From positions 44,564 through 108,563 of the forward strand of contig RQOL01000428.1 in the NCBI GenBank assembly GCA_013076295.1: a stretch of DNA of 64,000 bases, written 5' to 3'. The translations under genes were made by a program, and so were the position numbers. The stretch comes from Sanderia malayensis. Lineage: Eukaryota; Cnidaria; Scyphozoa; Semaeostomeae; Pelagiidae. How positions within the stretch are numbered: position 1 is the first letter of the stretch; each line of letters starts with the position of its first letter. Below, in pieces: positions 50,285 to 59,723 of this stretch. The notes beneath the pieces were generated by a model, which was not told the DNA's origin, made no database searches, and saw only the letters and a list, made by a program, of their open reading frames with translations.

Positions 50285-50580
50285 ATAACATCTTCCAACG
50301 TGAAACAATGCGATTCGTTGAAGCAGACATATATTCAAACAGTGGAATACATAAAAAAAAATATTGTGAAGAATGACATGCTGTTCTCTACTCAAAATAT
50401 TAACAAGTTTTTTTCCTGGTGGCAAATAAAATTGTTCATTCGAGAGTTGGCCAGTTTATTCAGACACACTACAGCTTGATCGCAAACACTAATGGAAAGC
50501 TTGTAAAAGGTGGAACAACAATCAGAGATGACCTCTATCAAGTGGAAAAAAGATCAAACATTAAAGTTTTTGAAACTTGA
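50285..50580 (+). CDS. Accessory gene exon 2
   Basis: It begins ITSSNVKQCDSLKQTYIQ in phase with exon 1. After the T7 run at 50409-50415 the better frame is the one giving VHSRVGQFIQTHYSLIANT and ending KVFET at the TGA 50578-50580; the unshifted frame stops at 50477-50479. No domain recognised. An ATTAAA near the end could serve as a poly(A) signal. Confidence 0.5.
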
Positions 50581-50679
50581 AATATCTTTGTTTGGATTTA
50601 AACCATTTAATAAGTTTTAGTTGGTTGTAATGTGTTAGTAAATCACATGTTCTTGATTGTTTGAGTTAAATTTTATTTT
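50581..50679. other. Convergent 3' interval of the two transposon genes
   Basis: Only 99 bp separate the two stop codons. On the minus strand AATAAA (50677-50672) lies three bases past the transposase stop. The two transcripts must overlap or end almost back to back, so antisense pairing of their 3' ends is likely. Confidence 0.65.
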
Positions 50680-51255
50680 TCACTTCTTTGATTTCCGCTT
50701 CAATTCTTTGTCTTTCACATACAATGGGGTGTCCCTGTACCCGTGTGCAGCTTTTGCACTGCCGGAAATGTCTTTCTTCATCAACACCCTTGATCTTGCA
50801 TTTGCATAGTTGACTGAATTCAGCTTGCTGTTGGTTTCGAACTTGAACTGTGAAAAGAGTGTTTCTACAGCACTTCCATTAACTTTCAAAGGGAATATAT
50901 AATAATCAGGATGCTGAGCAAGGAATGATTTTACTAGGCCTTGGAAACCAAAAATTACAATTCTCAGTAGGTCCCATGTTTGCCAGGAGATAAACCTTCT
51001 CTCAGCTGAGTCATTTGGCTTGAAATCACCTCCATTGTATAAATTCTCCCACCAATCTTCAAAAAAAGTATATCCTTCAAGTATATTCTGCATGATGGAC
51101 ATATCGTTGATTGTAATTTTCTCATTGGATAAAATTCCTCTCTCAAAAATCTTATTGCATGCAGCAAGGTAATCTCCAGATAAATTGGTTGACACACAAT
51201 CAGTACCCTCTCCTTTGTGAACATAATCGTACAGTTCAGTAAGCACATTGTCTTG
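50680..51255 (-). CDS. Transposase exon 5 (C-terminal)
   Basis: 192 codons including the stop, starting QDNVLTELYDYV after TTTGCAG. It holds the late catalytic segment NGSAVETLFSQFKFET and then GYRDTPLYV, and ends in a basic tail KELKRKSKK that may help nuclear import. The frame is undisrupted. Confidence 0.75.
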   Translation of the reverse strand, partial: QDNVLTELYDYVHKGEGTDCVSTNLSGDYLAACNKIFERGILSNEKITINDMSIMQNILEGYTFFEDWWENLYNGGDFKPNDSAERRFISWQTWDLLRIVIFGFQGLVKSFLAQHPDYYIFPLKVNGSAVETLFSQFKFETNSKLNSVNYANARSRVLMKKDISGSAKAAHGYRDTPLYVKDKELKRKSKK

Positions 51256-51702
51256 CTGCAAATGAATGACAAAAGTATATTATAAATGACCACTTCTAGT
51301 CTATCTGTGCACAATTGAGCAGTTCTTTGAGAATTTGTTTTTGTGTGAGGAATTAAAATTAAATTGTTCCAATTAAAAATTATGACTTTGAAATAAATCA
51401 GGAGCGTAGCCAAAATACAAACTTTCAGAAAAGTCTTTAGACTGTTTATATGGCAATTATGACTCACTGAGTGACATGTCCACTGTTAAGGGGGTTTTCC
51501 AACGTTTTCTAATGTTGTGAAGTATGTGGATTAAAAATTTATCTGGACTTACGTTTTATCTATGTTATAAATTGGTCTCAAAAAGTTTTTGCCAGACCCC
51601 CAAACATACATTCTGGCTACACCCTTGAAAAATATCTCATCTACCAAAATTTGTCACAGAGTACATACAAAAAATTCAGGAAAAATTAAAAATAAGACTC
51701 AC

Positions 51703-51933
51703 TTGCACAATTTTTGCTGGGGCAACATTTAACTTCGTCCATGCATCACGTTGAATATACGATGGCAGCAATTTCGGAACCATTCTCATAGCACCAGCCT
51801 CTACTCTACTGCATTCTCGTTTCCACATGCCAACTATTGCCTTCCATCCAAACATAGGACCTGATTTTTCCATCTGAAATGCTTTTGTTCCCCCGTTTCT
51901 TGAAGCAAATAAAGCATTGACCATGTTTTTCAG
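51703..51933 (-). CDS. Transposase exon 4
   Basis: 77 codons in phase 0 at both ends, starting LKNMVNALFASRNG and ending APAKIVQ at GTGAGTC. It continues the CPSHQ block into the LKN.VNAL helix expected after it, which supports the splice assignment. It corresponds to part of the domain inserted in the catalytic fold. The next intron is 51702-51256. Confidence 0.72.
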
Positions 51934-52106
51934 CTAAAAAATGATATCAATATCTGAGAAAAAGGTATGGAATTATTTGAAATTAGTCCATCCTCAATTG
52001 GACCAGTTATGAACAATATGAGCTAAAATTTGGAAGGAAAATAAAATTCAATATTAAGAGCATTCAATGTTAATCTTACTCAAAAAGGTTTGTCAAATAA
52101 ACATAC

Positions 52107-52809
52107 CTGGTGTGAAGGACAGATGATACAAAACACTTTAAGATCAGAATCGAAAGGGTTTTCGAACCATGGCTCCACATGGTGTTTAGCCATTGGATCA
52201 TTTGAAACACCAAAAGCTCCTCTTTTCCCAGTTGTAAGGAGCTTGATGGCTGCCATGTTACTACTAGCTCCATCACAAACAACAGAAGTTGTTTTAAATC
52301 CATAATTATGGAAAGATCTCATTGTTTCCAGCAATGTCTCAATAACAATGGTATTATCAATTGTTGCTTTAAAACTATAAAATGGACCAATCACATCAAA
52401 ATCTGAAGTTAAATCTCGCCACAGATATTGTAGCATGTACTCAGCAGCAACAGGTTCGACTGAATCCAAATTTTTATAAATGTCATGAAGACTGCACATT
52501 TCATCTTCTGACATAGCTAAACCCAAAAATTTTTCGTTTTTCATGTTAAGCATAACTTTTCCAATAACTTGACTTCGTCAAATATCAAGATGCCAACACC
52601 AAGCGGTTTCTTAAACCCATTTTTCACTTTCTCATCACACATAGCTTGATAGTCTTGCATCTTCTCTTCAATATACTCTTCATTTACTCCCGGGGTATGA
52701 TTTCTCACAGAAGTAAATAACTGAAGACTCTTGGTCGATGGCAGCTGAAGTATTTGAAAACTTTTCAAAGCATTGTAGGCTGCTGGCGATCTGATGTAAA
52801 TTGCAAGTG
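52107..52809 (-). CDS. Transposase exon 3 (catalytic core, first part)
   Basis: Contains LAIYIRSPAAYNAL, a LPSTKSLQ motif, the FDE segment, then after a one-base frame change near 52550-52575 MLNMKNEKFLGLAM, the CDGASSNMAAIKLL segment and ICPSHQ at the donor CAG|GTATGT. These are the conserved blocks of the RNase H-like fold of the P family. The next intron is short (52106-51934). Confidence 0.75.
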
Positions 52810-52933
52810 CTGTGAATAAATAAAAATGAAGATTTCCTTTATATTTTATAGAGAAACGATTACACTTTAGTCTGCTGTGCAAGGATATAATAAACTTGGG
52901 TCTATTCAAGGAAATCAGATTCTGTTTCATCAA

Positions 52934-53396
52934 TAGTATCGTTAGTAAATTGAAATTTTAGAATGTTTACCCCAAACAAATTGAATAGTTTTGAAGCAAA
53001 TATTTGACTAAATCTACTAAGTCTACTGTACTGTAAAAGTGGGTTACTCAAATCAAGAATTTAGTAGTTTATATTAGCATAACTGTGTCTAGAAATATTG
53101 CAAAACATAGAACTTGGAAAATTGTAACATATTGGTTCTCTCTGCTGTTAATGAAACTCTTTGGAAGGCAATGGCACGTTGAGCCAGGGCCAGACAGTGC
53201 CCTAGAATTTTAAATATTGTCTGAAAATTGGCTCTAAACCTCCTGAATAACATTTCCCAAATCAGAATACATCATTTTGTGACAGCCAAGTGAGGTGTTC
53301 ATAATTCAATAATAAATCATAATAATCATGGTCATATTAATAAATCCAAAATAAAAATGAAAAAAATATACCCAAAACAGAATATGGATCTCTTAC
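52934..53396. other. AT-rich intron sequence of the transposase gene
   Basis: Part of intron 2 (53396-52810, minus strand). I see no gene, repeat or RNA here. Confidence 0.6.
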
Positions 53397-53447
53397 CCAT
53401 TCTATATGTTATCATGCTCCATCGATTACCATTTGATTGTGTTTTAC
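53397..53447 (-). CDS. Transposase exon 2 (51-bp microexon)
   Basis: A 17-codon exon (KTQSNGNRWSMITYRM) between TTTCTTTCAG and GTAAGAG, in phase 1 at both ends so that it joins exons 1 and 3 without shifting frame. The RW..MI...M pattern followed in exon 3 by LAIYIRSPAAYNAL resembles a conserved motif of P-like transposases. The following intron is 53396-52810. Confidence 0.7.
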
Positions 53448-53950
53448 CTGAAAGAAAATTTGATATTTAAGGTTAATTTTTAGATTTGTAATTAAGTTTA
53501 ACATATTTTTCATGCCCAAAGGGTTCTTTTTCTGGCTAGCTGCTGTATGTTCCTGTATGAGTTTCATGGCCAATTGCCTCGCAACTATAATTTTGAATGC
53601 CTTAGCAGTCCTCTGCCCAGTAGGTAGAATTCCTCAAGTTTTTGCCTTGTGAAGTATTGCCATGCTTTCTTATAAAAAATATGTGTACCCTCCTTTTTTA
53701 ACATAAACATTTTCCATGTACACTCTTTTTATAGGGATAAATTTTATAAGAATATCGCAGCTCAAAATTGTGAAAAAACAGTGGAAATTTATGAATAACA
53801 ATGGAAAAGATCAAGCCTGGGCATAACTTTAGATATTCTTATTAAAAAAGAGTGTATAGGTACAATATATTCATAATAATATCCCAGAAGTTTCACAATA
53901 CTTTGCTTATAACAATAAGAATTTTTGCAAAATAAATAGTGCAGTAATAC

Positions 53951-54929
53951 CTTGATTAGAAAATTGATCCCTGTAAAATGTCTGTCTGTCTTCTGTATCT
54001 TTGAGCCATTTCTCTCTAACAACATCAGCCATTCCTTCATTTTCAGACTCAGCCAAAATTGATTCCAAATCATTCACAGCATTTGATTGATCCATTGTAC
54101 AATGAATTCCATTTCTTGATTTTGATTCTCGTCCATTTCAACTTCGAGCTCTTGCAGCTTTTGTTTATACATTTGGATCTTCTTCTGCTGGTCTGCACGC
54201 TTCCATGTAGTGGCGAGGAGTCTTCTTTGCTTGCTTACTGGGGTTAACTTAGAAATGCCAAAGTTAGATGAAGCTTTTAAGCGATTCTGCATTCTGGATG
54301 ATCCAGCTGACTCCCTTTCATTTTTAGTTTCATCCTTCTTGTATATCTGAAAAAAGCTTTACATTCTCCACAGGTAGCTCCCTTTTCTCTTTGTTTTTTA
54401 CTTATATTTTTTCCTACTTTAAACCAATGGAGACATTTTTTGCTGACAATTCTGTGGAAAGGATACTTCAATTCCTCCTTATTTTTTAGAATGATGTGGA
54501 TATTCTTTGATATTTCATCGAATTCAGAATGGCACATCCCAACGCAAAAAAAATATTGAGGCCCAAAGAACTCCATCAAATCTTTGAAGGAGTCCTCATC
54601 GACAACACCATCTTCCTTTGCAAGTTTCATAACACAATGGACTTGATGCAGAACTTGAAAAGTTGCATTTCCATGCTCGTCAATCACAGCCCTTGCAGAA
54701 TGTAGTGGCCCTCCATTGTCAACGTCCACTATGTCAGCAAACCTTCTCTTCAATTCCAAGAGAATCTTTCCGCTTTCTAGCTGTTCTTCGTTCATTATGA
54801 GATCACTTCCTTGCCTAAATTTAGTTTCGAAAACATTTTGATACGAGCACACAGAGACTCCTCGCTTTTTCTCCTCAATTTATCCTGCAGTTTAGCCTTT
54901 ACACTTTCAGAAATCGCTTCAGCAGCCAT
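53951..54929 (-). CDS. Transposase exon 1 (N-terminal region and coiled coil)
   Basis: It starts MAAEAISESVKAKLQDKL from the TIR-encoded ATG. It passes, after a frame change, into NEEQLESGKILLELKRRFAD and a ~150-residue globular region ending in a CxxC-containing block. It then continues (frame change at 54350-54355) into a serine-rich linker and a coiled coil (QQKKIQMYKQKLQELEVEMD). After a third frame change it ends FYRDQFSNQ at the donor AAG|GTATTA. The intron that follows (53950-53448) ends TTTCTTTCAG. Confidence 0.65.
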
Positions 54930-55326
54930 TTTTTCTGACAAAAGTGAAGTCAGTGAAAGAATTCTATTCTATGCGATGTCCCCCCGTGCTCGCGCAGAGC
55001 GAGGACTGAGGCGAGTCTCGTATTCGCGAAACCATTGTTCCGACCTGAGTCCAAAAATAGAAACTTTGGCTCGAATATCGCAACTTTGCCTAGGTGGCGG
55101 CCATGGAAAAGCAGCAAAATAGGACTTTGAAAAGCGGCTAGAAACCGTACTAAAACACAATGGAACAACTAAAGCTACGGCTCATTTGCCTCGCCACACT
55201 CTGCTGACGACTACTATGGACTTTTTAGGACAAAAACGGCTCTTGGACACTGAGAAACGGCCTACCAAAGTCGAGGTAAATCAAGCAATTTTAGTTAGAC
55301 TATCTTAGTTCTCTTATTTTATCTTG
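54921..55326 (-). repeat. Right terminal inverted repeat (406 bp)
   Basis: Reverse complement of the left repeat with two differences. Its inner limit, like that of the left one, falls right after the codons ATG GCT GCT, here of the transposase gene. Each TIR would therefore act as promoter and translation start for one of the two genes. Confidence 0.95.
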
Positions 55327-55333
55327 CTTACGC
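55326..55333. repeat. Target-site duplication, right copy (GCTTACGC)
   Basis: Second copy of the duplicated satellite 8-mer. The paralogous uninterrupted block at about 47431-47600 has the same left and right flanks with a single GCTTACGC, which confirms the duplication. Confidence 0.88.
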
Positions 55334-56280
55334 TCATGCCCCTTTCAACCCCATGTACAATGGGTGAGCTGCTGCGCTCGCCTTTTTATCTATTATCAGG
55401 AAACATTGACTGATAGGGGGCCCTTCGTGCGCTGCACTCGCTTACGCTGATGCCCCTTTCAACCCCACGTACAATGGGTTAGATTGTTGTGCTCGCCTGT
55501 CTATCTATTATCAAGAACGTTGACTGGTAGGGCGCACTGCATGGCTGCACTCGCTTACGCTCATGCCACTTTAACCCCACGTACAATGGATGAGCTCGCT
55601 GCGCTCGCCTGTCTATCTATTATCAGGAACATTGACTGATAGGGGCCCTTTGTGCGCTGCACTCTTATGCTCATGCCCTTTCAACCCCAATTACAATGAG
55701 TTAGATCGCTGTGCTCGCCTGTCTATCCATTATCAGCAAACATTGACTGATAGGGCGCCCTTTGTGCGCTGCACTCGCTTACCCTCATGCCCCTTCCAAC
55801 CCCACGTACAATTGGTTAGATCGCTGCGCTCGCCTGTCTATCTATTATCAAGAAACATTGACAGATAGGTTCACCTCGTGCACTTCGTTCGATTACGCTC
55901 ATGCCCTTTCAACCCATGTACAATGGGATAGTCGCTGCCCTTGCCTGTCTATCTATTATCAAGAAACATTGACTGATAAGGCGCACTACATGCGCTGCAC
56001 TCACTTATGCTCATGCCCCTTTCAACCCCACGTACAATGGGTTGGATCGCTGCCCTCGCCTGTCTATGTATTATCAAGAAACATTGACTGATAGGGCCAC
56101 TTCGTGTGCTGCATTCGCTTACGCTCATGCCCAGTTAAACCCCTCGTACAATGGATAGCTCGCTGCGCTCAGCTGTCTTCTATTATCAGAAACATTGACT
56201 GGTAGGGCGCCTTCATGCGCTGCACTCACTTATGCTCATGCCCCTTTCAACCCCACGTACAATGCATGAGCTCGCTGCGC

Positions 56281-56372
56281 TCAGCCTGGTCTGTCTATCC
56301 ATGACTATCATGCCCGAACCTACTCAACCTGACTGGATAGTCGCTGCCGCCTGATCCTGGATGCGCTGCCAC
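56281..56372. other. Scrambled monomer in the array
   Basis: About 90 bp that keep scraps of the monomer (CTGTCTATCC, GACTGGATAG, GCGCTGCC) but do not align through. It lies in the indel-rich stretch, so a consensus error is as likely as real divergence. Confidence 0.6.
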
Positions 56373-56867
56373 TCACTTATGCTCATGCCCCTTTCAACCC
56401 CACGTACAATGGGTTGGATCGCTGCGCTCGCCTGTCTATCTATTATCAAGAACATTGACTGATAGGGCCACTTCTGGGCTGCATTCGCTTACGCTCATGC
56501 CCAGTTAAACCCCATGTACAATGGATAGCTCGCTGCGCTCAGCCGTCTATCTATTATCAGGAAACATTGACTGATAGGGGGCCCTTCATGCGCTGCACTT
56601 GCTTACGCTGATGTCCCTTTCAACCCCACGTACAATGGGTTAGATCGCTGCGCTCGCCTGTCTATCTTTTATCAAGAAACATTGACTGATGCAAGCACTT
56701 CGTGCACTTTATTTGCTTACGCTCATGCCCCTTTCATCCCCATGTACAATGGATTGCATCGCTGCGCTCTCCTGTCTATCTATTATCAGGAAACATTGAC
56801 TGATAGGGGCACTTCGTGCGCTTTATTCATTTACGCTCATGCCTCTTTCAACCCCATGTACAATGGG

Positions 56868-56887
56868 ATAGCTAGGGTACTGGTAGG
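56868..56887. repeat. Deleted-monomer junction (AGGGT type), site 6
   Basis: Same junction, with the same following monomer (CGCATTCGCTCACGC) as sites 5 and 7. Confidence 0.85.
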
Positions 56888-59703
56888 GCGCACTTCATGC
56901 GCTGCATTCGCTCACGCTCATGCCCCTTTCAACCCCTTGTACAATGAGATAGCTTGCTGCGGTCGCCTGTCTATCTATTATCAAGAAACATTGGCTGGTA
57001 GGGCGCACTTCATGCGCTGCACTCGCTTACGCTCATGCGCCTTTCAACCCCACGTACAATGGGCAAGCGCGCTGCACTAGCCTTTCTATCTATTATCAGG
57101 AAACATTGACTGATAGGGGGCCCTTCGTGCGCTGCACTCGCTTATGCTCATGCCCCTTTCAACCCCATGTACAATGGGTTAGATCGCTGCGCTCGCCTGT
57201 CTATCTATTATCAAGAAACATTGACTGATAGGGCGCCCTTTGTGCGCTGCACACGCTTACGCTCATGCCCCTTGCAACACTACGTACAATGGGTTAGATC
57301 GCTGCCCTCGCTATCTATCTATTATCAGGAAACATAGACTGATAGGGAGCACTTCGCGCGCTGCATTCGCTTGTGCTCATGCCCCTTTTATCCCCATGTA
57401 CAATGGGTTAGCTCACTGCGCTCGCTTATCTATCTATTATCAGGAAACATAGACTGATAGGGAGCACTTCGCGCGCTGCATTCGCTTATGTTAATGCCTC
57501 GTTCAACCCCATGTACAATGGGATAGCTCGCTGCGCTCACCTGTCTATCCATTATCAAGAAACATTGTCTGATAGGGCGCCCTTTGTGCGCTGCACTCGC
57601 TTACCCTCATGCCCCGTTCAACCCCATGTACAATGGTTAGCTCACTGCGCTCGCTTGTCTATCTATTATCAGGAAACATAGACTGATAGGGAGCACTTCG
57701 CGCGCTGCATTCGCTTGTGCTCATGCCCCTTTTATCCCCATGTACAATGGGTTAGCTCACTGCGCTCGCTTGTCTATCTATTATCAAGAAACATTGACTG
57801 ATAGGGCACACTTCGCGCGCTGCATTCGCTTATGTTAATGCCTCGTTCAACCCCATGTACAATGGGATAGCTCGCTGCGCTCACCTGTCTATCCATTATC
57901 AAGAAACATTGTCTGATAGGGCGCCCTTTGTGCGCTGCACTCGCTTACCCTCATGCCCCGTTCAACCCCATGTACAATGGGATAGCTCGCTGCGCTCACC
58001 TGTCTATCCATTATCAAGAAACATTGACTGATAGGGCGCCCTTTGTGCGCTGAACTCGCTTACCCTCATGCCCCTTTCAACCCCACGTACAATGGGTTAG
58101 ATCGCTGTGCCCGCCTGTCTACCTATTATCAAGAAACATTGACTGATAGGATGCACTTCGTGGGCTGCATTTGCTTACGTTCATGCCCCTTTCAACCCCA
58201 TGTGCAATGGGTTAGATCGCTGCACTCTCCTGTCTATCAATTATAAAGAAACATTGACTGATAGGGCGCCCTTCGTGCACTGCACTCGCTTAAGCTCATG
58301 CCCCTGTTCAACCCCATGTACAATGGGATAGCTCGTTGTGCTCACCTGTCTATCCATTATCAAGAAACATTGACTGATAGGGCGTCCTTTGTGCGCTGCA
58401 CTCGCTTACCCTCATGCCCCGTTCAACCCCATGTACAATGGGATAGCTCGCTGCGCTCACCTGTCTATCCATTATCAAGAAACATTGACTGATAGGGCGC
58501 CCTTTGTGCGCTGAACTCGCTTACCCTCATGCCCCTTTCAACCCCACGTACAATGGGTTAGATCGCTGTGCCCGCCTGTCTATCTATTATCAAGAAACAT
58601 TGACTGATAGGGGCACTTCGTGCGCTTCGTTCGCTCACGCTCATGCCCCTTTCAACCCCACGTACAATGGATTGCATCGCTGCGCTCTCCTGTCTATCTA
58701 TTATCAGGAAACATTGACTGATAGGTCGCCTTTCATGCGCTGCACCCGCTTAGACTCATGCCCCTTTCAACCCCACGTACAATGAGTTAGATCACTGGGC
58801 TCGCCTGTCTACCTATTATCAAGAAACATTGACTGATAGGACGCAAGTCGTGGGCTGCATTCGCTTATGTTAATGCCCCGTTCAACCCCATGTACAATGG
58901 GTTAGATCGTTGCGCTCGTCTGTCTATCTATTATCAAGAAGCATTGACTGGTAGGGCGCACTTCATGCACTGCACTCGCTTACGTTCATGCCCCTTTCAA
59001 CCCCATGTGCAATGGGTTAGATCGCTGCGCACTCCTGTCTATCTATTATCAAGAAACATTGACCGGTAGGGCACACTTCATGCGCTGCACTCGCTTACGC
59101 CCATGCCCCTTTCAACCCCACGTACAACGGATGAGCTCGCTGCGCTCGCCTGTCTATCTATTATCAGGAAACATTGACTGATAGGGCCCCCTTCGTGCGC
59201 TGCACTCACTTACGCTCATGCCGCTTTCACTCCCATGTACAATGGGTGAGCTCGCTGCCCTTGCCTGTCTATCTATTATCAAGAAACATTGACTGATAAG
59301 GCGCACTTCATGCGCTGCATTCGCTTATGCTCATGCCCCTTTCAACCCCACATACAATCGGTGGATCGCTGCGCTCGCCTGTCTATCTTTTATCAAGAAA
59401 CATCGACCGATAGGGCGCCCTTCGTGCGCTGCACTCGCTTACGCTGATGCCCCTTACAACCCCACGTACAATGGGTTCCATCGCTGCCCTCGCCTGTCTG
59501 TCTATTATCAAGAAACATTGACTGGTAGGGCGCACTTCATGCGCTGCACTCGCTTATGCTCATGCCCCTTTCAACCCCACGTGGAATGGGTTAGATCGCT
59601 GCGCTCTCCTGTCTATCTATTATCAAGAACATTGACTGATAGGGGCACTTCGTGCGCTTTATTCATTTACGCTCATGCCTCTTTCAACCCCAAGTACAAT
59701 GGG

Positions 59704-59723
59704 ATAGCTAGGGTACTGGTAGG
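59704..59723. repeat. Deleted-monomer junction (AGGGT type), site 7
   Basis: Same junction. The 59.64-59.95 kb stretch around it closely matches 56.8-57.1 kb and 40.1-40.36 kb, showing dispersal of a block that includes the junction across the transposon insertion. Confidence 0.85.

Larger units (their letters stand above)
48564..50580 (+). pseudogene. Accessory gene of the P-like element, function unknown, two exons, frame-disrupted
   Basis: Not recognised. The start ATG (48564) lies in the left TIR. Exon 1 runs to CAG at 49632, followed by GTAAGC. The intron ends at ...TTTTGTGTAG (50284). Exon 2 keeps phase 0 and runs to TGA at 50578-50580. Total coding length is about 450 residues. Order: a short start; an acidic-then-very-basic stretch with many K, S and E (48620-48860; likely nuclear); then a helical, mixed-charge body (48880-49632, KIVQMLEETDELERT to MKIYGDKLIQ) with a GGGCFGKIYKC segment; then exon 2. 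The frame changes three times: near 48590-48600, in the A-runs at 48835-48855, and in a T7 run at 50409-50415. Two of these are homopolymers, so they may be read errors. It could be a regulator or a DNA-binding partner of the transposase. Confidence 0.6.
50680..54929 (-). pseudogene. P-like transposase gene, five exons, frame-disrupted
   Basis: Cut-and-paste transposase acting on the TIRs in the nucleus. Exons (minus strand): 54929-53951, 53447-53397, 52809-52107, 51933-51703, 51255-50680; every junction has GT..AG borders and matching phase, giving about 846 residues. The start ATG is TIR-encoded. N-terminal part: conserved helical region with a CxxC (GATCGECKAFF), then a coiled coil rich in K, Q and E. 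Catalytic part: GILIFDEVK (first Asp, codon 52579-52577), VVCDGASSN (second Asp, 52274-52272), CPSHQ/LKNM across the exon 3-4 join, and SAVETLFSQFK near the end (Glu, 50875-50873). Four frame changes are seen: 54800-54860, 54350-54355 (A6), about 54095-54105, and 52550-52575. No THAP finger was found at the N-terminus, unlike Drosophila P or THAP9. P assignment is by motif memory only. Confidence 0.75.
48167..55326. mobile_element. P-superfamily-like DNA transposon with two convergent genes
   Basis: This 7,160-bp element has 406-bp terminal inverted repeats starting CAAGATAAAATAAG, with 2 mismatches, and a 7-8-bp target duplication in the satellite. Inside are a five-exon transposase gene on the minus strand (54929 to 50680) and a two-exon gene on the plus strand (48564 to 50580). 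They face each other, with 99 bp between their stop codons. Assignment to P rests on the transposase: an LPS-containing block, FDE and CDGASSN segments, a CPSH segment and a late ETLFSQF segment resemble the RNase H-like core of P/THAP9-type transposases of aquatic invertebrates as I remember them. No THAP zinc finger is obvious. The ends CA..TG also fit P. AT-rich interior contrasts with the GC-richer satellite. Confidence 0.78.

Noticed and set aside
48167..55326. hAT family as the source of the 8-bp duplication
   Set aside because: The transposase lacks a recognisable hAT dimerisation block or BED finger, and the FDE, CDGASSN and ETLFSQF segments fit P-like enzymes better. Only a profile search would settle it.
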